In this document: positions 36,191 through 49,127 of the stretch, piece by piece | Numbering within the stretch: position 1 is the first letter of the stretch | Layout of the letters: each line of letters begins with the position of its first letter | From: Hymenoscyphus infarciens | Taxonomy: Eukaryota > Ascomycota > Leotiomycetes > Helotiales > Helotiaceae | DNA: 64,000 nucleotides | NCBI GenBank assembly: GCA_001414345.1 | Contig: LLCB01000118.1 | Span: 99,417 to 163,416, forward strand | Direction: 5' to 3' | Translations under genes and position numbers: made by a program | The notes under the pieces: generated by a model | Database searches by the model: none | The model's input: only the letters and a program-made list of their open reading frames with translations | Told to the model about the DNA's origin: nothing

Positions 36191-39100
36191 AAAGCTTCTA
36201 AGGCCTCTAAGCGACTTCGAAGTATTATTTTAAGAGTTTAAAACCTTTGTCTCTAATTTAAGCGATAGTAATAACTTCGATATTCCTACTGAACGTCTAG
36301 AGTATAATCGACGATAGGAAGATTCTAGCGAAGGCTTACTAATATAAAGAAATATATACTTTGATCTAGGTTAGAGTAGAATATAGGATAATATAGCTAT
36401 AAAATAAAGCTTTCTTATTAGCTAAGGATAAGGAATAGAGAGCTCTAATTAGTTAGATTAAATAGGAGATTTTAATAATTTTTAGAGTACTAACTTCTAT
36501 TGTTTTAAAGAAGTACTAGTGTTAGTATATATTTAAGAGTAAATAGTAACTCGGATTAGTATACGTAAGTATATATACTTCTTACTTAAGAGCTACTTAA
36601 GTAGGCATCGTAGCTAGCTTTACTTAGTATATATAAACGATAATATAACATCGCTTTTATAATTATAAGTTATACTAACAAATCTTATATAAATAATATC
36701 TTAATTAACTATTTAGATAAATTCTATATTACTTACTTAGATAATATTTTAATTTATTTAAATACTATTAAAGAATATAAAGAATAGATTAAGAAGGTTC
36801 TAAATTAGCTCTAAGAAGTAGAACTCTAAGTAGATATTAAAAAAAGTAAATTTAGTATTACTAGAGTTAAATACTTAGGATTTATCTTAACTATAAAGAG
36901 ACTTAAAGTTAATTCTAAAAAGATAGAGCTTTTAAGAAACTAGGTCTAATCTAATACTATAATAAGTATAAAGTCTTATCTAGAGTTTATAGGATTTTAT
37001 AGATAATTTATTAAAAGTTATACTAAAATTATTAAACCTTTAATTATAATAATATACTCTTTAGAGCTATTTCTATAAACATGTAAATATAAAGAAGCTT
37101 TTAAAGTACTAAGAACTAAGCTACTTATAATTTAAATCTTATACTACTTTAATCTTAATTATAATATAAAGCTAGAAATAGACTTCTTAAAAGAAGTAAT
37201 AGAAGATATATTCTTATAATAGTATAATAGCTCTTAGTACTCTATTAGATTCTACTTATATATTCTAGTTAGCTATAAATTAAACTAGGAGATTTATAAT
37301 AAAGAGCTATCTACTATTATAAAAGCTTTTAAGAAATAGCGTCTTAAACTTATATAAATATTAGAAGTATATTAATATATATTTAAACTATAGATTATTA
37401 GAATACTTTATAATAACTAAGCTACTTATAGCTAAGTAAGTCTAATAAATAGAGTTTTTATTAGACTTTAACTTTTAAATCTAATTTATATTTAAAAAGA
37501 GTAATTAAAAAGTAGATATATTAACTTAATATAAATAAGACTTAAAAACCTATAATTAAGCTAAATTAGATAGCTACTTATATATCCTTTTAAAACCTAA
37601 TTAGTTAGACTCTTAAATTAATACTAAACTTACTTAGACTTTTTTATAAGAATAGTCTATATCTCTTAATATAATTTAGTTCGATATTATTCTAGAAATA
37701 AGTTTAAATATAATTTAAAAGTTAAAAGAAGATAACCTATACTCTTTTTAAAAAGAAAATTAAGAACTTCTAAATAGATACTCTCTTTTACTAGATAATT
37801 TACTTCTTTTTAAAAATTAACTTTATATTTAAAGAAATACTAAACTCTATATAAAACTAATCTAAGAAGTTTATAACTAAGTATCTAGTACTTATTTAAG
37901 TATAAAAAAGATATACTAGTTATTAGTATAATACTACTACTAGACTAGATTAGGTTTAAACTATAATAAGTATATAGTAAATTATTAAGCTTATAAATAC
38001 TCTTATTCTTAATAAACTAAGTAATAAGGCTTTCTTTACTTCTTACTTATACTTAACTATCTTATATAATATTTATATATAAACTTTAAATTATTCTTAA
38101 AAGATAAATATAGATTTAATACTATATTAGTATTTATTAACTAACTTAAAAAGGATTTAGTATTAATACTTTATTACTTAACTATAAATGTTAAAAGACT
38201 AGTTAAACTCTTTATTTAATAGATTTACTATTTTAGCTACTACTTTAAATTAATTATATTCAATTAAGAACTTTAATTTATATTATTCTTTTAGATTAAA
38301 TATTACTAAATAATTAGTATTAAGCTTAAGCTTAGTACTACTTATTATAAATAAATAGATAGATAGATAAAGATAATAAACTAATATATTAATTAGAGAC
38401 TAAAGCTTTTTATAACCTATTATTAAGATAACTAGAATAAATTAATCTCTTTAATAAATAGAGTATAAATAATACTTCTATACTTATTTATTAGTATAAT
38501 CTTTTATTAGCTTAAGTTTAGACTTAATCTAAGAACTTTATAAGACTAGAATATACTAAAGACTTTAATTCCTTAGAAGTAACTTAATTATAATAAAGTA
38601 GTAAAAGTAGCTTAATATATATACTCTACTTAGAAGATAGCTAAAGATAATATAAGTAAGGCCTAGAAAAGAATAGAGAATAGTATAAATTAATACTAAA
38701 GAGCTATTAACTAGAACGTTAGAGACAAAGTCTACTTATCTACTAAGAATCTTAAGATAAATTATTCTAGCTAAAAGCTTACTAAATAGTAGATAAGTCC
38801 TTTTAAAATATTAGATTATATAAGATACTCTTATAAGCTAAAACTTCGAAAAAGCTTATTAATTTATAATATTTTTACTTTTAATATACTTTTAAAAGAT
38901 TTAAATACCTCTCTACTAAAATAAGAGGCTCTAGAACCTCTACTAGATATTATTTAAGATATATAAGAATAGAAGATATAAGAAATACTTAAATATAGGC
39001 TTTTTAAAAAATAACTATAGTACTAAGTAAAATAGATTAGATATATTTTAAATCCTACTTAGTATCTTATAAATAATTTTTAGAGTTTATTATATTATTT

Positions 39101-39209
39101 AAAAAACTTTTATAGTAAATATCTAAAAGAGCTAAGACTATTTTAACTTCTATCTAAATAGATTAATATATAGAAATTAAATAAGAATTAAGTAAAAGAG
39201 TTAATTTAT

Positions 39210-39421
39210 AAAACTCTATTAATACTTTCTAGTTCTAGTTACTCTTAATAAAGAACTTATAATAAAAACCTAAGATAAAATACTAATTAGTAAGAATATT
39301 TAAAGTTAATAAAATAAAACTCTATTAATACTCTCTAATTCTAGTTACTTCTAATAAAGAACTTATAATAAAAACCTAAGATAAAATACTAATTAGTAAG
39401 AATATTTAAAGTTAATAAAAT
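39210..39421. repeat. 106 bp direct duplication in B
   Basis: Two copies (39210-39315, 39316-39421) almost identical, downstream of the integrase of B. Element C has a single copy at the corresponding place (about 41,350-41,450, opposite strand), so the duplication is private to B. Confidence 0.75.
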
Positions 39422-39546
39422 AAAGAACTAATACTAATTTACTACTAAAATAAGGCCTACTAAGTATCTCTAAGCTATAGCCTCTTCTTTCTCTAACGTA
39501 TTATTCTTCTCTCTACTCTCTTAAGTATAAGAAGCCTAAATTAGCT

Positions 39547-40039
39547 TATAATAGCACGAAATACATATAACTACAGTAGAGGTATATAGGAGTACGTATA
39601 ATAGAATGACGTATATAGATACTAGGTACTAATATAGAAGAAAATAATAACTATCCCTCTTCTATACTGAATATAAACGTCTATATATAAGAGTTTAGAA
39701 GCTTCTAAGTTCCGATAATAATAATAACCGAGCCCTGCCTAATATAGCTAATACTAAATAATAAGAGCTGAAAAGCTAAATATATAACCTCTAATCCTTT
39801 GAAAAGTTAAATATATAACATCTAAACCTTAATCTCTTCTATATATAAATATTAGATATTAATACCTTTAGCACTTTGCTTATATAAGTATCGGTTATTT
39901 ATAATCTCGGCTCTAGAGATATTAGAGGTATTAGTAGTACTTAGAGGTATTAGTAGTTTTATAAATACTAATAATTTAGAATAGTACTATTAGATAATAA
40001 GTGCTATTATATAATAATCTAGGATAGTATACTATTATA
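39547..40039 (-). repeat. 3' LTR of C
   Basis: A 493 bp LTR. On the minus strand it is preceded by AAAGAAGAGAGGA, a polypurine-like tract at 40040-40052. Its left end abuts the target copy TAGCT. Confidence 0.8.
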
Positions 40040-40599
40040 TCCTCTCTTCTTTAAAAAGACTCGTCTTAAGTCTTTAGTTATTAATTAGTATAGTATTAGG
40101 TTAATCGGAGTATTATTTATCTCTTTATTATAAAGAATGTGATTTATCTACTATTATAGTATATAGTAGTCAAGGTAGAGTCGGTAGCTAGTAGTATTAT
40201 TATTTTAAAGGCTAATCGCTCTTTATTTACTACTATATACTATATAATAATAGGATATAAATAGAAGAGAAGCTAATAATTAGCTAGTAAGTAGAAAGCA
40301 GTACGCTACTATAGAGTTATTATATTCTTACTATTATTATATATTATAATAGTAATTATTAAGTAATAAATAACAATTATAAAGTAATAGCTATTATTAT
40401 AAGTAGTATATTAGTAGGCGACTTTTCTCTAATTCTAACTTCTCTTCTTCTTTTCTTTTTATCTAAATAATATAAATAGTAAGAATACCTTCTAATTAAG
40501 TATATTCTTATATACTAACTTATCTTCCTAGAATATATATATTATATATATATATATAAAAGTAAGTTCTTCTCTTCTTAATTAGACCTAATTTAAGGC

Positions 40600-41340
40600 T
40601 AATCTAATATAGTAAAATGCCTCTTCTATATCCTCCTAGTACGCTTCTAGCTACCTACTAAGTCTACTATATTTAGTACTTTTAGGTAAAATCTTAGAAT
40701 AGAGATTATATATATACTTTTAAGAAGCTAAAGTCGAAGAAGTATAAGTACTATATAGAGTAGAATACTATATATATCCTAATAAGTTTAATTCTAAATA
40801 TATACTAAATCTATTCTAACTTAGGTAGTTACTATAATTTATAAAGAAGGAGTTTAGTAAGCTTAAGCTTAAGAAGGAGAAGAGAGAGATTAAGAAGGCT
40901 ACTAAGGCTTTAGATAAGGTATTAGTTATTACTAGTATAGAGGTACTAAAGAATAGTTTAAAAGTATAGTTTACTCTCTTAGAGGAGACTTAGGCACTTT
41001 ACGCTAAGATTATTATAAGTACTCTTTACTTATTAGAGGGGTTTTAGTTACTAATATTTAATAGTTCTTATACTATACTATAGAGAGTAGAACCTCTATC
41101 TAAACCTAGGTTTAGGTCCTCTTTAAAGCCTATCTAAAGAGTTTATAGGCGTCCTCTCTAAAGCCGGTTATAAGAGATTACTAAAGTAAGAAGCGTCCTT
41201 ATAAGGAGAAGGTAGTAGAGGAAGAGCTAATTTAAGCTTCTTATACTTAAGAGAGTAGAGAGAAGGATAATAAGTTAGAGAAAGGAGAGGCTATAGCTTA
41301 GAGAGGGTTAGTAGGCCCTGTTTTAGTAGTAACTTAGTCT
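40600..41340 (+). pseudogene. Antisense ORF of the gypsy family (copy in C)
   Basis: Between integrase and the 3' LTR of C, the strand opposite to pol carries a decayed frame of about 230-250 codons rich in Lys/Arg/Glu. It includes a helix-like stretch KLKLKKEKREIKKATKALDK followed by VLVITSIEVLKNSLKVQFTLLEE and a basic Ser/Pro/Arg tail. Almost all stops are TAG/TAA at places where a single RIP change would create them. The same region occurs in B, split by C: 47,605-48,200 continued by 39,430-39,541. I recognise no domain. It could be an accessory retrotransposon protein or a captured gene. Confidence 0.5.
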
Positions 41341-44300
41341 TAGTTCTTTACTTTATTAACTTTAAATATTCTTACTAGTTAGTGTTTTATCTTAGGTTTT
41401 TATTATAAGTTCCTTATTAAGAGTAACTAGAATTAGAGAGTATTAATAGAGTTTTTATAAATTAACTCTTTTACTTAATTCTTATCTAATTCCTATATAT
41501 TAAGCTATTTAGAGAGGTGTTAGAGTAGTTCTAGCTCTTCTAGATATTTAGTATAAAAGTCTCTTAAATAATATAGTAAACTCTAAAAATTATTTATAAA
41601 ATACTAAGTAGGATCTAAATCATATCTAATCTATTTTACTTAATACTATAGCTATCTTCTAAAAAGTCTACTACTAAGTATTTCTTATATCTTCTATTCT
41701 TATATACCTTTAATAATATCTAGTAAAGGCTCTAGAGCCTCTTATTCTAGTAAGAGAGTATTTAAGTCCTTTAAAAGTATATTAGAGACAAAAACATTAT
41801 AAATTAATAATCTTTCTAGAAGTTTTAGCTTATAAGAGTATCTTATATAATCTAGTATTTTAAAAGGTTCTATCTACTATTTAGTAAGCTTTTAGCTAGG
41901 ACGATTTATCTTAAGATTCTTAGTAGATAAGTAGACTTTATCTCTAATATCCTAGTTAATAGCTCTTTAGTATTAATTTATACTATCCTCTATCCTTTTC
42001 TAAGCCTTACTTATATTATCTTTAGCTATTCTCTAAGTAGAGTATATATATTAAGCTACTTTTACTACCTTATTATAGTTAAGACGTTTCTAGAGAATAA
42101 ACGTTTTTAATATATTCTAGTTCTATAAAGTCTTTAAGTTAAGTTTAAACTTAAGCTAATAAGGAGTTATACTAATAAATAAGTATAGAAGTGTTATTTA
42201 TACTCTATCTATTAAAGAGATTAATTCACTCTAGTTATCTTAATAGTAGGTTATAAAGAGCCTTAGTCTCTAATTAATATATTAGTTTATTATCTCTATC
42301 TATCTATCTATTTATTTATAGTAGGTAGTACTAAGCTTAAGCTTAATACTAATTATTTAATAAAATTTAGTCTAAAATAATAATATAAATTAAGGTCTTT
42401 AATTAGACGTAATCGATTTAAAATAGTAACTAAAATAGTAAATCTATTAAATAAAGAGTTTAGCTAAGCCTTTAATATCTATAGTTAAGTAGTAAAGTAT
42501 TAATACTAAATCCTTTCTAAGTTAGTTAATAAATACTAGTATAGTATTAAATCTATGTTTATCTTTTAAGAATAATTTAAAGTCTATATATAAATATTAT
42601 ATAAAATAGTTAAGTATAAATAAAAGGTAAAGAAAGCCTTATTACTTAGTTTATTAAGAATAGAAGTATTTATAAGCTTAATAATTCCCTATATATCTCC
42701 TATAGTCTAAAAACATTCTAGCCTAGTAGTAGTATTATACTAATAACTAGTATATCTTTTTCATACTTAGATAAGTACTAGATACTTAGTTATAGACTTC
42801 TTAGATTAGTTTTATATAGAGTTTAATATTCTTTTAAACATAAAGTCGATCCTTAAAGAATAGTAAATTATTTAATAAGAGGTAGTATTTATCTAGAAGT
42901 TTATAACGTTCTTATTAAAAGGAGTATAGATTATCTTCTTTTAACTTCTAAATCGTATCTAAACTTAACTCTAGAATAACATCTATTATATTAAGAGATA
43001 TAGACTATTCTTATAAAAAGATCTAAGTAAGTTTAGTATTAATTTAGAAGTCTAATTAATTAGGTCCTAAGAGAGTATATAAGTAGCTATCTAATTTAGC
43101 TTAATTATAGGTTTTTAAGTCTTATTTATATTAGGTTAATATATCTACTTTTTAATTACTCTTCTTAGACGTAAATTAGATCTAAAAGTTAAAGTCTAAT
43201 AAAAACTCTATCTATTAGACTTACTTAGCTATAAGTAGCTTAGTTATTATAAAGTATTCTAATAATCTATAGTTTAAATATATATTAATATACTTTTAAT
43301 ATAATATAAGTTTAAAATACTATTTCTTAAAAGCTTCTATAATAGTAGACAGTTCTTTATTATAAATCTCCTAATTCGATTTATAGCTAACTAAGACATA
43401 TAAGTAAAACCTAATAGAGTACTAAAGGCTATTATATTATTATAAGAATATATTAGCTATTACTTCTTCTAAGAAGTCTATTTCTACCTTTATATTATAA
43501 TTAAGGTCGAAGTAGTATAAGGTTTATATAGTAAGTAGCCTAGTCTTTAATACTTTAAAAGCTTTATTATATTTAGATGTTTATAAAAACAGCTCTATAA
43601 GGTATATTATTATAGTTAAGAGTTTAGTAATTTTAGTATAACCTTTAATAAATTATTTATAGAATCTTATAAACTCTAAGTAAGACTTTATACCTATTAT
43701 AATATTAGATTAGACCTAGTTTTATAAAGGCTCTACTTTTTTAGAGTTAACTTTAAGTCCTTTTATAGTTAAGATAAATCCTAAATATTTAACTCTAGTA
43801 ATATTAAATTTACTTTTCTTAATATCTATTTAAAGTCTTACTTCTTAGAGCTAATTTAGAACCTTCTTAACCTATTTCTTATATTTTTTAATAGTATCTA
43901 AATAAATTAAAATATTATCTAAATAAGTAATATAAAAGTTATCTAGATAGTCGATTAAGACGTTATTTATATAACGTTAATAGATAGTAGAGCTATTATA
44001 GAGTCTAAAAAGGAGGACCTTATATTTATATATATTATACCTAGTTTTAAATATAGTTATCTCTTCTAATTTAAAGTTTATTTAAATATAATAGAAAGCT
44101 TATCTAATATCTAATTTAATAAAGATTTTAGCTATTCTTATCCTAGAAAGGAGCTTATTAATATAAAAGATTAAATAGAGATTATTTTAGGTTAAAGCGT
44201 TTAGCTTTCTATAATTAATATAAAACTATAACTTATTACTATTAGCCTTTTTAATAAAAAGTACTAGAGAGATAAAAGAGCTATTACTATTAATAATAAA

Positions 44301-47136
44301 CCTCTTATCTAAATTCTTTATAAGATACTCCTTTATAGCTTTAAGCTCTATAGTTAACTATTAATATAGAGGTAAAAAGGAGTTAAGAAGTAGCTTATTT
44401 AAAGTAATCTTATAATTATATTTATAATAAGAAAGGAGCTTATTAGAAGCTACTTTTAAGAACACGTCTTTATAGAATAAGTAATACTTTAAAAGTTAGG
44501 CCTATATTAGAGCTCTTATCTTATTATTATCTTAAAAAGGGGCTAATCTCTTATTAATAACCTAATCTAGCTTATAAAGGCTTATTATATAAAATTTTAA
44601 ATTAAGCTATTTTATATTATAATATATTATATTTATACTTATTTTATAAATAAAAGAGTATAAAGTCTAGCCTTTTAAAGCTATACTAGTAGTTTATAAA
44701 AGCTTTAAACTAAAGTTAGATATTAAAATTTTAAAAAGTATTATTATAAATAGAAATAATAACTTAGCTATATTTATAAGTCTATCTTTTTTACGTCTTT
44801 CTTATTACTAGATAGCGTATTCTCTTTAATTTATATCTAACTAGTAATTTAAAAAGAGTTTCTAGTTTTAGCTAGAAAGAGAAAGTAAAATTTCCTTACT
44901 ATAGTAGAGAGTTAGAGAGTAATTAGCTAGCTAAATAATCTAGCTCTTTAAGAGGTTAAGAAGGACTTTAAAGTAGTTTAACTATTTATTACTAATAATT
45001 AGGTCTTACTATCTAAGGTCTAGGATAATAAAGAGGTAGTTAAAGATATAATGTTTATTAATATTTAAATATAGTTATATAAACTAATTTACCTAGCTTT
45101 TAGTATTATTATTATATCTATAAATAGACACTATATATAGTAATCTCTAAATCTTTAAACCTATTAACTTAGATAAGTATAAAGCTAAAAGCTAATTTAG
45201 AAATAGGTACTTATTTACTCTTATATCTACTAAAGCTTATATTTTAATACTATATCTCTATATACTAAGAGTAGTATTTATAAGGAATTATTTTCCTCTT
45301 ATAAGCTTAGAAAGATTAAGTCTAACTAGATTATATTTATATAAGCCTAAAAAGGAATTTTTACTTAGGCCTCTTTGTTTTTCTCCTAGCTTAGCTTAGA
45401 GTTAGAGTACTCTTTAAAAGGTTATTCTTCTTTAGGTTAATTATCTATCTTATTAATAGTAGAAAGATTAGAGTAATTAGGTTTAAAATGCCTAAGCTTA
45501 CTATAATAGTAATACTTTATATTAGTAAGGACTTAGTCTATTAATATAGTCTTTAATTTTTTACTAGTAAAAAATAGTCTAAAAGTTTATAAAATCTTCT
45601 AAGATATAAGATTAAGTCCTTATAAGAGTAGAGAGGTTTTTAGAATAGAGCTAGATAAGGATTAAAAAGTACTTATCTTTTTAAATAATAAGGTTATATT
45701 AATTAGTTTAGTTATAGTACTAGTTATAAATAACTTTATATTTTAGTGTTTCTCTTTATCTAAGACTAAAAGATATACTACTATCTTATTAAAATTATAA
45801 TTCTAATCTCTCTTAGCTAAAGTAGAGCTACCTTAAAGCTATAACATAATCTTATCTTATATCTAGTAGAATCTTTCTAACTCTAGTATTCTCTTAAGTA
45901 TAGCTATACTTAAGAAGTATACTCTAAAATCTAAAAAAGTTTCTCTTATATAACCTTTTCTACCTATTTATAAGGCTTAAAATTTATTTTAAGTATTCTT
46001 CTTCTTATAACTAGTTAAGAAGTAGGAATTAAGGAGTTCGATTATATCTTATTAATCTTTAAAAGCTATATTACTTATATCTAACTTATATTAAGGCTCT
46101 AAATAGTTCCTAGTAAGTTTTATAGTCGTTCTCTAAAAAAGGGCTTTATAAGTTTTAGATATATAATAATAGTTAGCGTTTACTTAGAGTCTATTATATA
46201 TAAATATCTTCTATTACTTATAAGTAGATAAAGTACTATTATCTAAAGGTTTAATTTTCTTTATAATCTTACTTTTAATAGGTTAAAAGGCTTTTAGAGT
46301 ACTTTTAAGCTATAGGTATAGAGTAGGTTATTATAAAGAAGGAATATTAGAGGTAGAGTCTTACCTCTAATAATAGTTTAAAGAGATAAAAGAAGGTATT
46401 TATATAAGTTAGATAGGACTTAGACTATAGTTATTATTTAGTAGTTATTAACTAATTTATTATACTAGGTCTAATAATTAAGTAATCTAATTATCTTACT
46501 CTAAAATTTTCTATTCTTTTTCTTAATTCTTAGCCTCTATAGCTTAGATTATACCTTATATCTTATCTATATTAGAGAAGTCTTATTAATCTCTCTAGCT
46601 TCTAGGCGTAGAGCTTTTACCTTTGTTATTCTTAGGCTTCTTAGTATTCTTAGGAGTATAGTACCGAGTTAAAGACCTTTTAGTAGAGGCTTAACTTTAT
46701 TACCTAAAGAGGGGCTCTATACTTAAGAGCAGAGCTTAGAAGAGACCTAGAGTTACTCTAGATTCTAATATATTAAATATTAAATTAAGAGAGGTAAAAG
46801 AGGTAATTTAGAAGTTTTCTAGATAACTATTTATATTATTAACTATTTAAATTATATATAGTAATCTCTATATAGAGAGGGTTATTAGGATTCTTAGAAA
46901 CACTTAGTATATTCTAATCTCTTAATATATAAAATACAATTTCTACTAGCTATTTATATAAACACTAAACCCTAGTATTACTAGCTATCTAAGAGATCTT
47001 TAGAATCCTAGCTATTTAAGAATATATTATTATAGTTTAATTCTAGGCTAAATTAAAATTAAAATAAAAAAAGTAATAATAAGCTTAAAAGAGATATTAT
47101 AAAGGCTATTACTAGTAAAGAAGAGTTATTATTTTT

Positions 47137-47599
47137 ATATAATAGTATAAAATATATATAACTATAGTAGAGGTATATAAGAGTACGTATAGTAGAATAA
47201 TATATATAGATATTAGGTACTAATATAGAAGAAAATAATAACTATCTCTCTTCTATACCGAATATAAACGTCTATATATAAGAGTTTAGAAGCTTCTAAG
47301 TTCTAATAATAATAATAACTAAGCCCTGCCTAATATAGCTAATACTAAATAATAAGAGCTAAAAAGCTAAATATATAATATCTAAACCTTAATCCCTTCT
47401 GTATATGAATGTCGGATATTAATACCTTTAGTACTTTGCTTATATAAGTATTAGTTATTTATAATCTCAGCCTTAGAGGTATTAGAGGTATTAGCAGTGC
47501 TTAGAGGTATCGGCAGTTTCACGAATGCCGACAATTTAGAATAGTGCTATTATATAATAAGTGCTATTATATGATAATCCAGAATAGTATACTATTATA
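47137..47599 (-). repeat. 5' LTR of C
   Basis: 463 bp, matching 39547-40039 apart from the internal duplication and RIP-type changes. Its right end abuts TAGCT, after which the sequence of B resumes. Confidence 0.8.
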
Positions 47600-49127
47600 T
47601 AGCTCTTCCTTTACCTCTTTCTTATAAGAGCGCTTCTTACCTTAGTAACCTCTTAAAATAGGCTTAGAAGAAGATACTTATAAACTCTTTAAGTAGGCTT
47701 TAAAGAGAACCTAAACCTAGGTTTAAATAAAGGTTCTATTCTCTATAGTACTATATAAGAGCTATTAAATATTAGTAACTAAAACTCTTTTAATTAGTAA
47801 GAAGTACTTATAGTAACCTTAGTATAAAGCGCCTAAGTCTTCTCTAAGAGAGTAAACTATATCTCTAAACTAGTCTTTAGTACCTTTATACTAGTAATAA
47901 CTAATATCTTATCTAAGGTATTAATAGCTCTCTTAATCTCCTTCTTCTTCTTCTTAAGCTTAAGCTTATTAAACTCCTTTCTTATAAACTATAGTAACTA
48001 TACTAAGTTAGAATAGATTTAAAATATATTTAAGATTAAACTTACTAGAAAATATATAGTATTCTACTCTATATAATACCTATACTTCTTTAACTTAGCC
48101 TTCTTAAAAGTATAAACGTAATCTCTATTCTAAGATTTTACTTAAAAGTATCGAACGTAGTAGACTTAGTAGGTAGCGAGAAGCGTACTAGAAGGATATA
48201 GAAGAGGCATTTTACTATATTAGATTAGCTTTAATATAAGTCTAATTAAGAAGAGAAAGACTTGCTTTTATATATATATATAATATATATATATATTCTA
48301 AAGATAAGTTAATATATAAGAATATATCTAATTAGAAGGTATTCTTACTATTTATATTATTTAGATAAAAAGAAAAGAAGAAGAAAAGTTAGAATTAAGA
48401 AGAAGTTATCTATTAATAGACTACTTATAATAAGAGCTATTACTTTATAATTATTATTTATTACTTAGTAATTACTATTATAATATATAATAATAGTAAG
48501 AATATAATAACTCTATAGTAGTATACTACTTTCTATCTAATAGCTAATAATTAGCCTCTCTTCTATTTATATCTATTATTATATAATATATAATAGTAAA
48601 TAAAGTGTGATTATTAACTAAATAATAATACTACTAGCTACTAACTTTATTTCGACTACTAGATACTATAATAGTAGATAAGTTATATTCTTTATAATAA
48701 ATAGATAAATAATACTCTAGACAACTTAATACTATGTCGACTATTAGCTAAAGACTTAGAATAAGTCTTTTTTAAAGAGAGAGAATATAATAGTATACTA
48801 GTCTAAATTACTAGTATTTATAAAACTACTAATACTTATATAATTAAAGATACTAAAGAGATTAAGGTTTAGATATTATATGTTTAGCTTTTTAGCTCTT
48901 ATTATTTAGTATTAGCTATATTAAAAAATAAAAAGAGAGCTTAGTTATTATTATTATTAGATCTTAGTAGTTCCGACCTCTTATATATAGATACTTATAT
49001 TTAGTATAGAAGAGAGATAGTTTTTCCTTTTCTTCTATATTAGAGCCTAGTATTTACGTATATTATTCTATCTTAAACGCACTCTTATATATCTCTTTAG
49101 TAGTAGTATATACTTCGTACTATTATA

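Larger units (their letters stand above)
34062..36680. mobile_element. Short LTR element D, non-autonomous
   Basis: Terminal direct repeats 34062-34231 (170 bp) and 36520-36680 (161 bp) have inverted ends of the form TGTTAGTATA...TATACTAACA. The element interrupts the reverse transcriptase frame of B. The uninterrupted homologous site in element C (near 43,965-43,980, minus strand) places a 5 bp duplication at 34057-34061 (AATAT) and 36681-36685 (AATCT). The interior (~2.3 kb) has no retroviral-type motifs but several tandem repeats. A TRIM/LARD-like element moved by another element's proteins fits best. Confidence 0.75.
39547..47599 (-). mobile_element. Ty3/Gypsy retrotransposon C, full length, inserted in B
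   Basis: An 8,053 bp element in the opposite orientation to B and of the same family. LTRs are 47137-47599 (5', 463 bp) and 39547-40039 (3', 493 bp; the extra length is a ~30 bp internal duplication around AAGCTAAATATATAAC). Ends are TATAATAG...CTATTATA, and TAGCT is duplicated at 39542-39546 and 47600-47604. On the minus strand it shows the protease box VDIRVN near 45,220, reverse transcriptase about 44,400-43,850 with YLDD decayed to YLDN near 43,915-43,930, RNase H about 43,500-43,250 and integrase about 42,700-41,900. Downstream of integrase is the antisense ORF region, then a purine tract and the 3' LTR. All frames are broken by RIP stops. Confidence 0.85.
28787..49127 (+). mobile_element. 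Ty3/Gypsy retrotransposon B, nested host of three insertions
   Basis: Sense strand is plus. LTR copies lie at 28787-29160, 30720-31089 and 48786-49127, the last one preceded by a purine tract AAAGAGAGAGAA. The degenerate polyprotein shows gag-like sequence after 31,786, an aspartic protease box ALVDIRAN near 32798-32821, reverse transcriptase from about 33,690, interrupted at 34,061 and resuming at 36,681 with the YLDD box decayed to YLDN at 36734-36745, RNase H near 37,150-37,480, and integrase about 37,900-39,000. After integrase comes a region holding an antisense ORF, cut by element C, that continues at 47,605-48,785. Insertions removed, B is about 9.3 kb counting from 28787, or roughly 8.2 kb from the second LTR. 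No target-site duplication could be matched at its outer ends. Confidence 0.8.

Noticed and set aside
39430..48785. A giant inverted repeat (about 1.5 kb arms around 40,000-41,350 and 47,600-48,785)
   Set aside because: It is explained by element C having inserted into its relative B in the opposite orientation; the target duplication TAGCT and continuity of B across C account for the symmetry.
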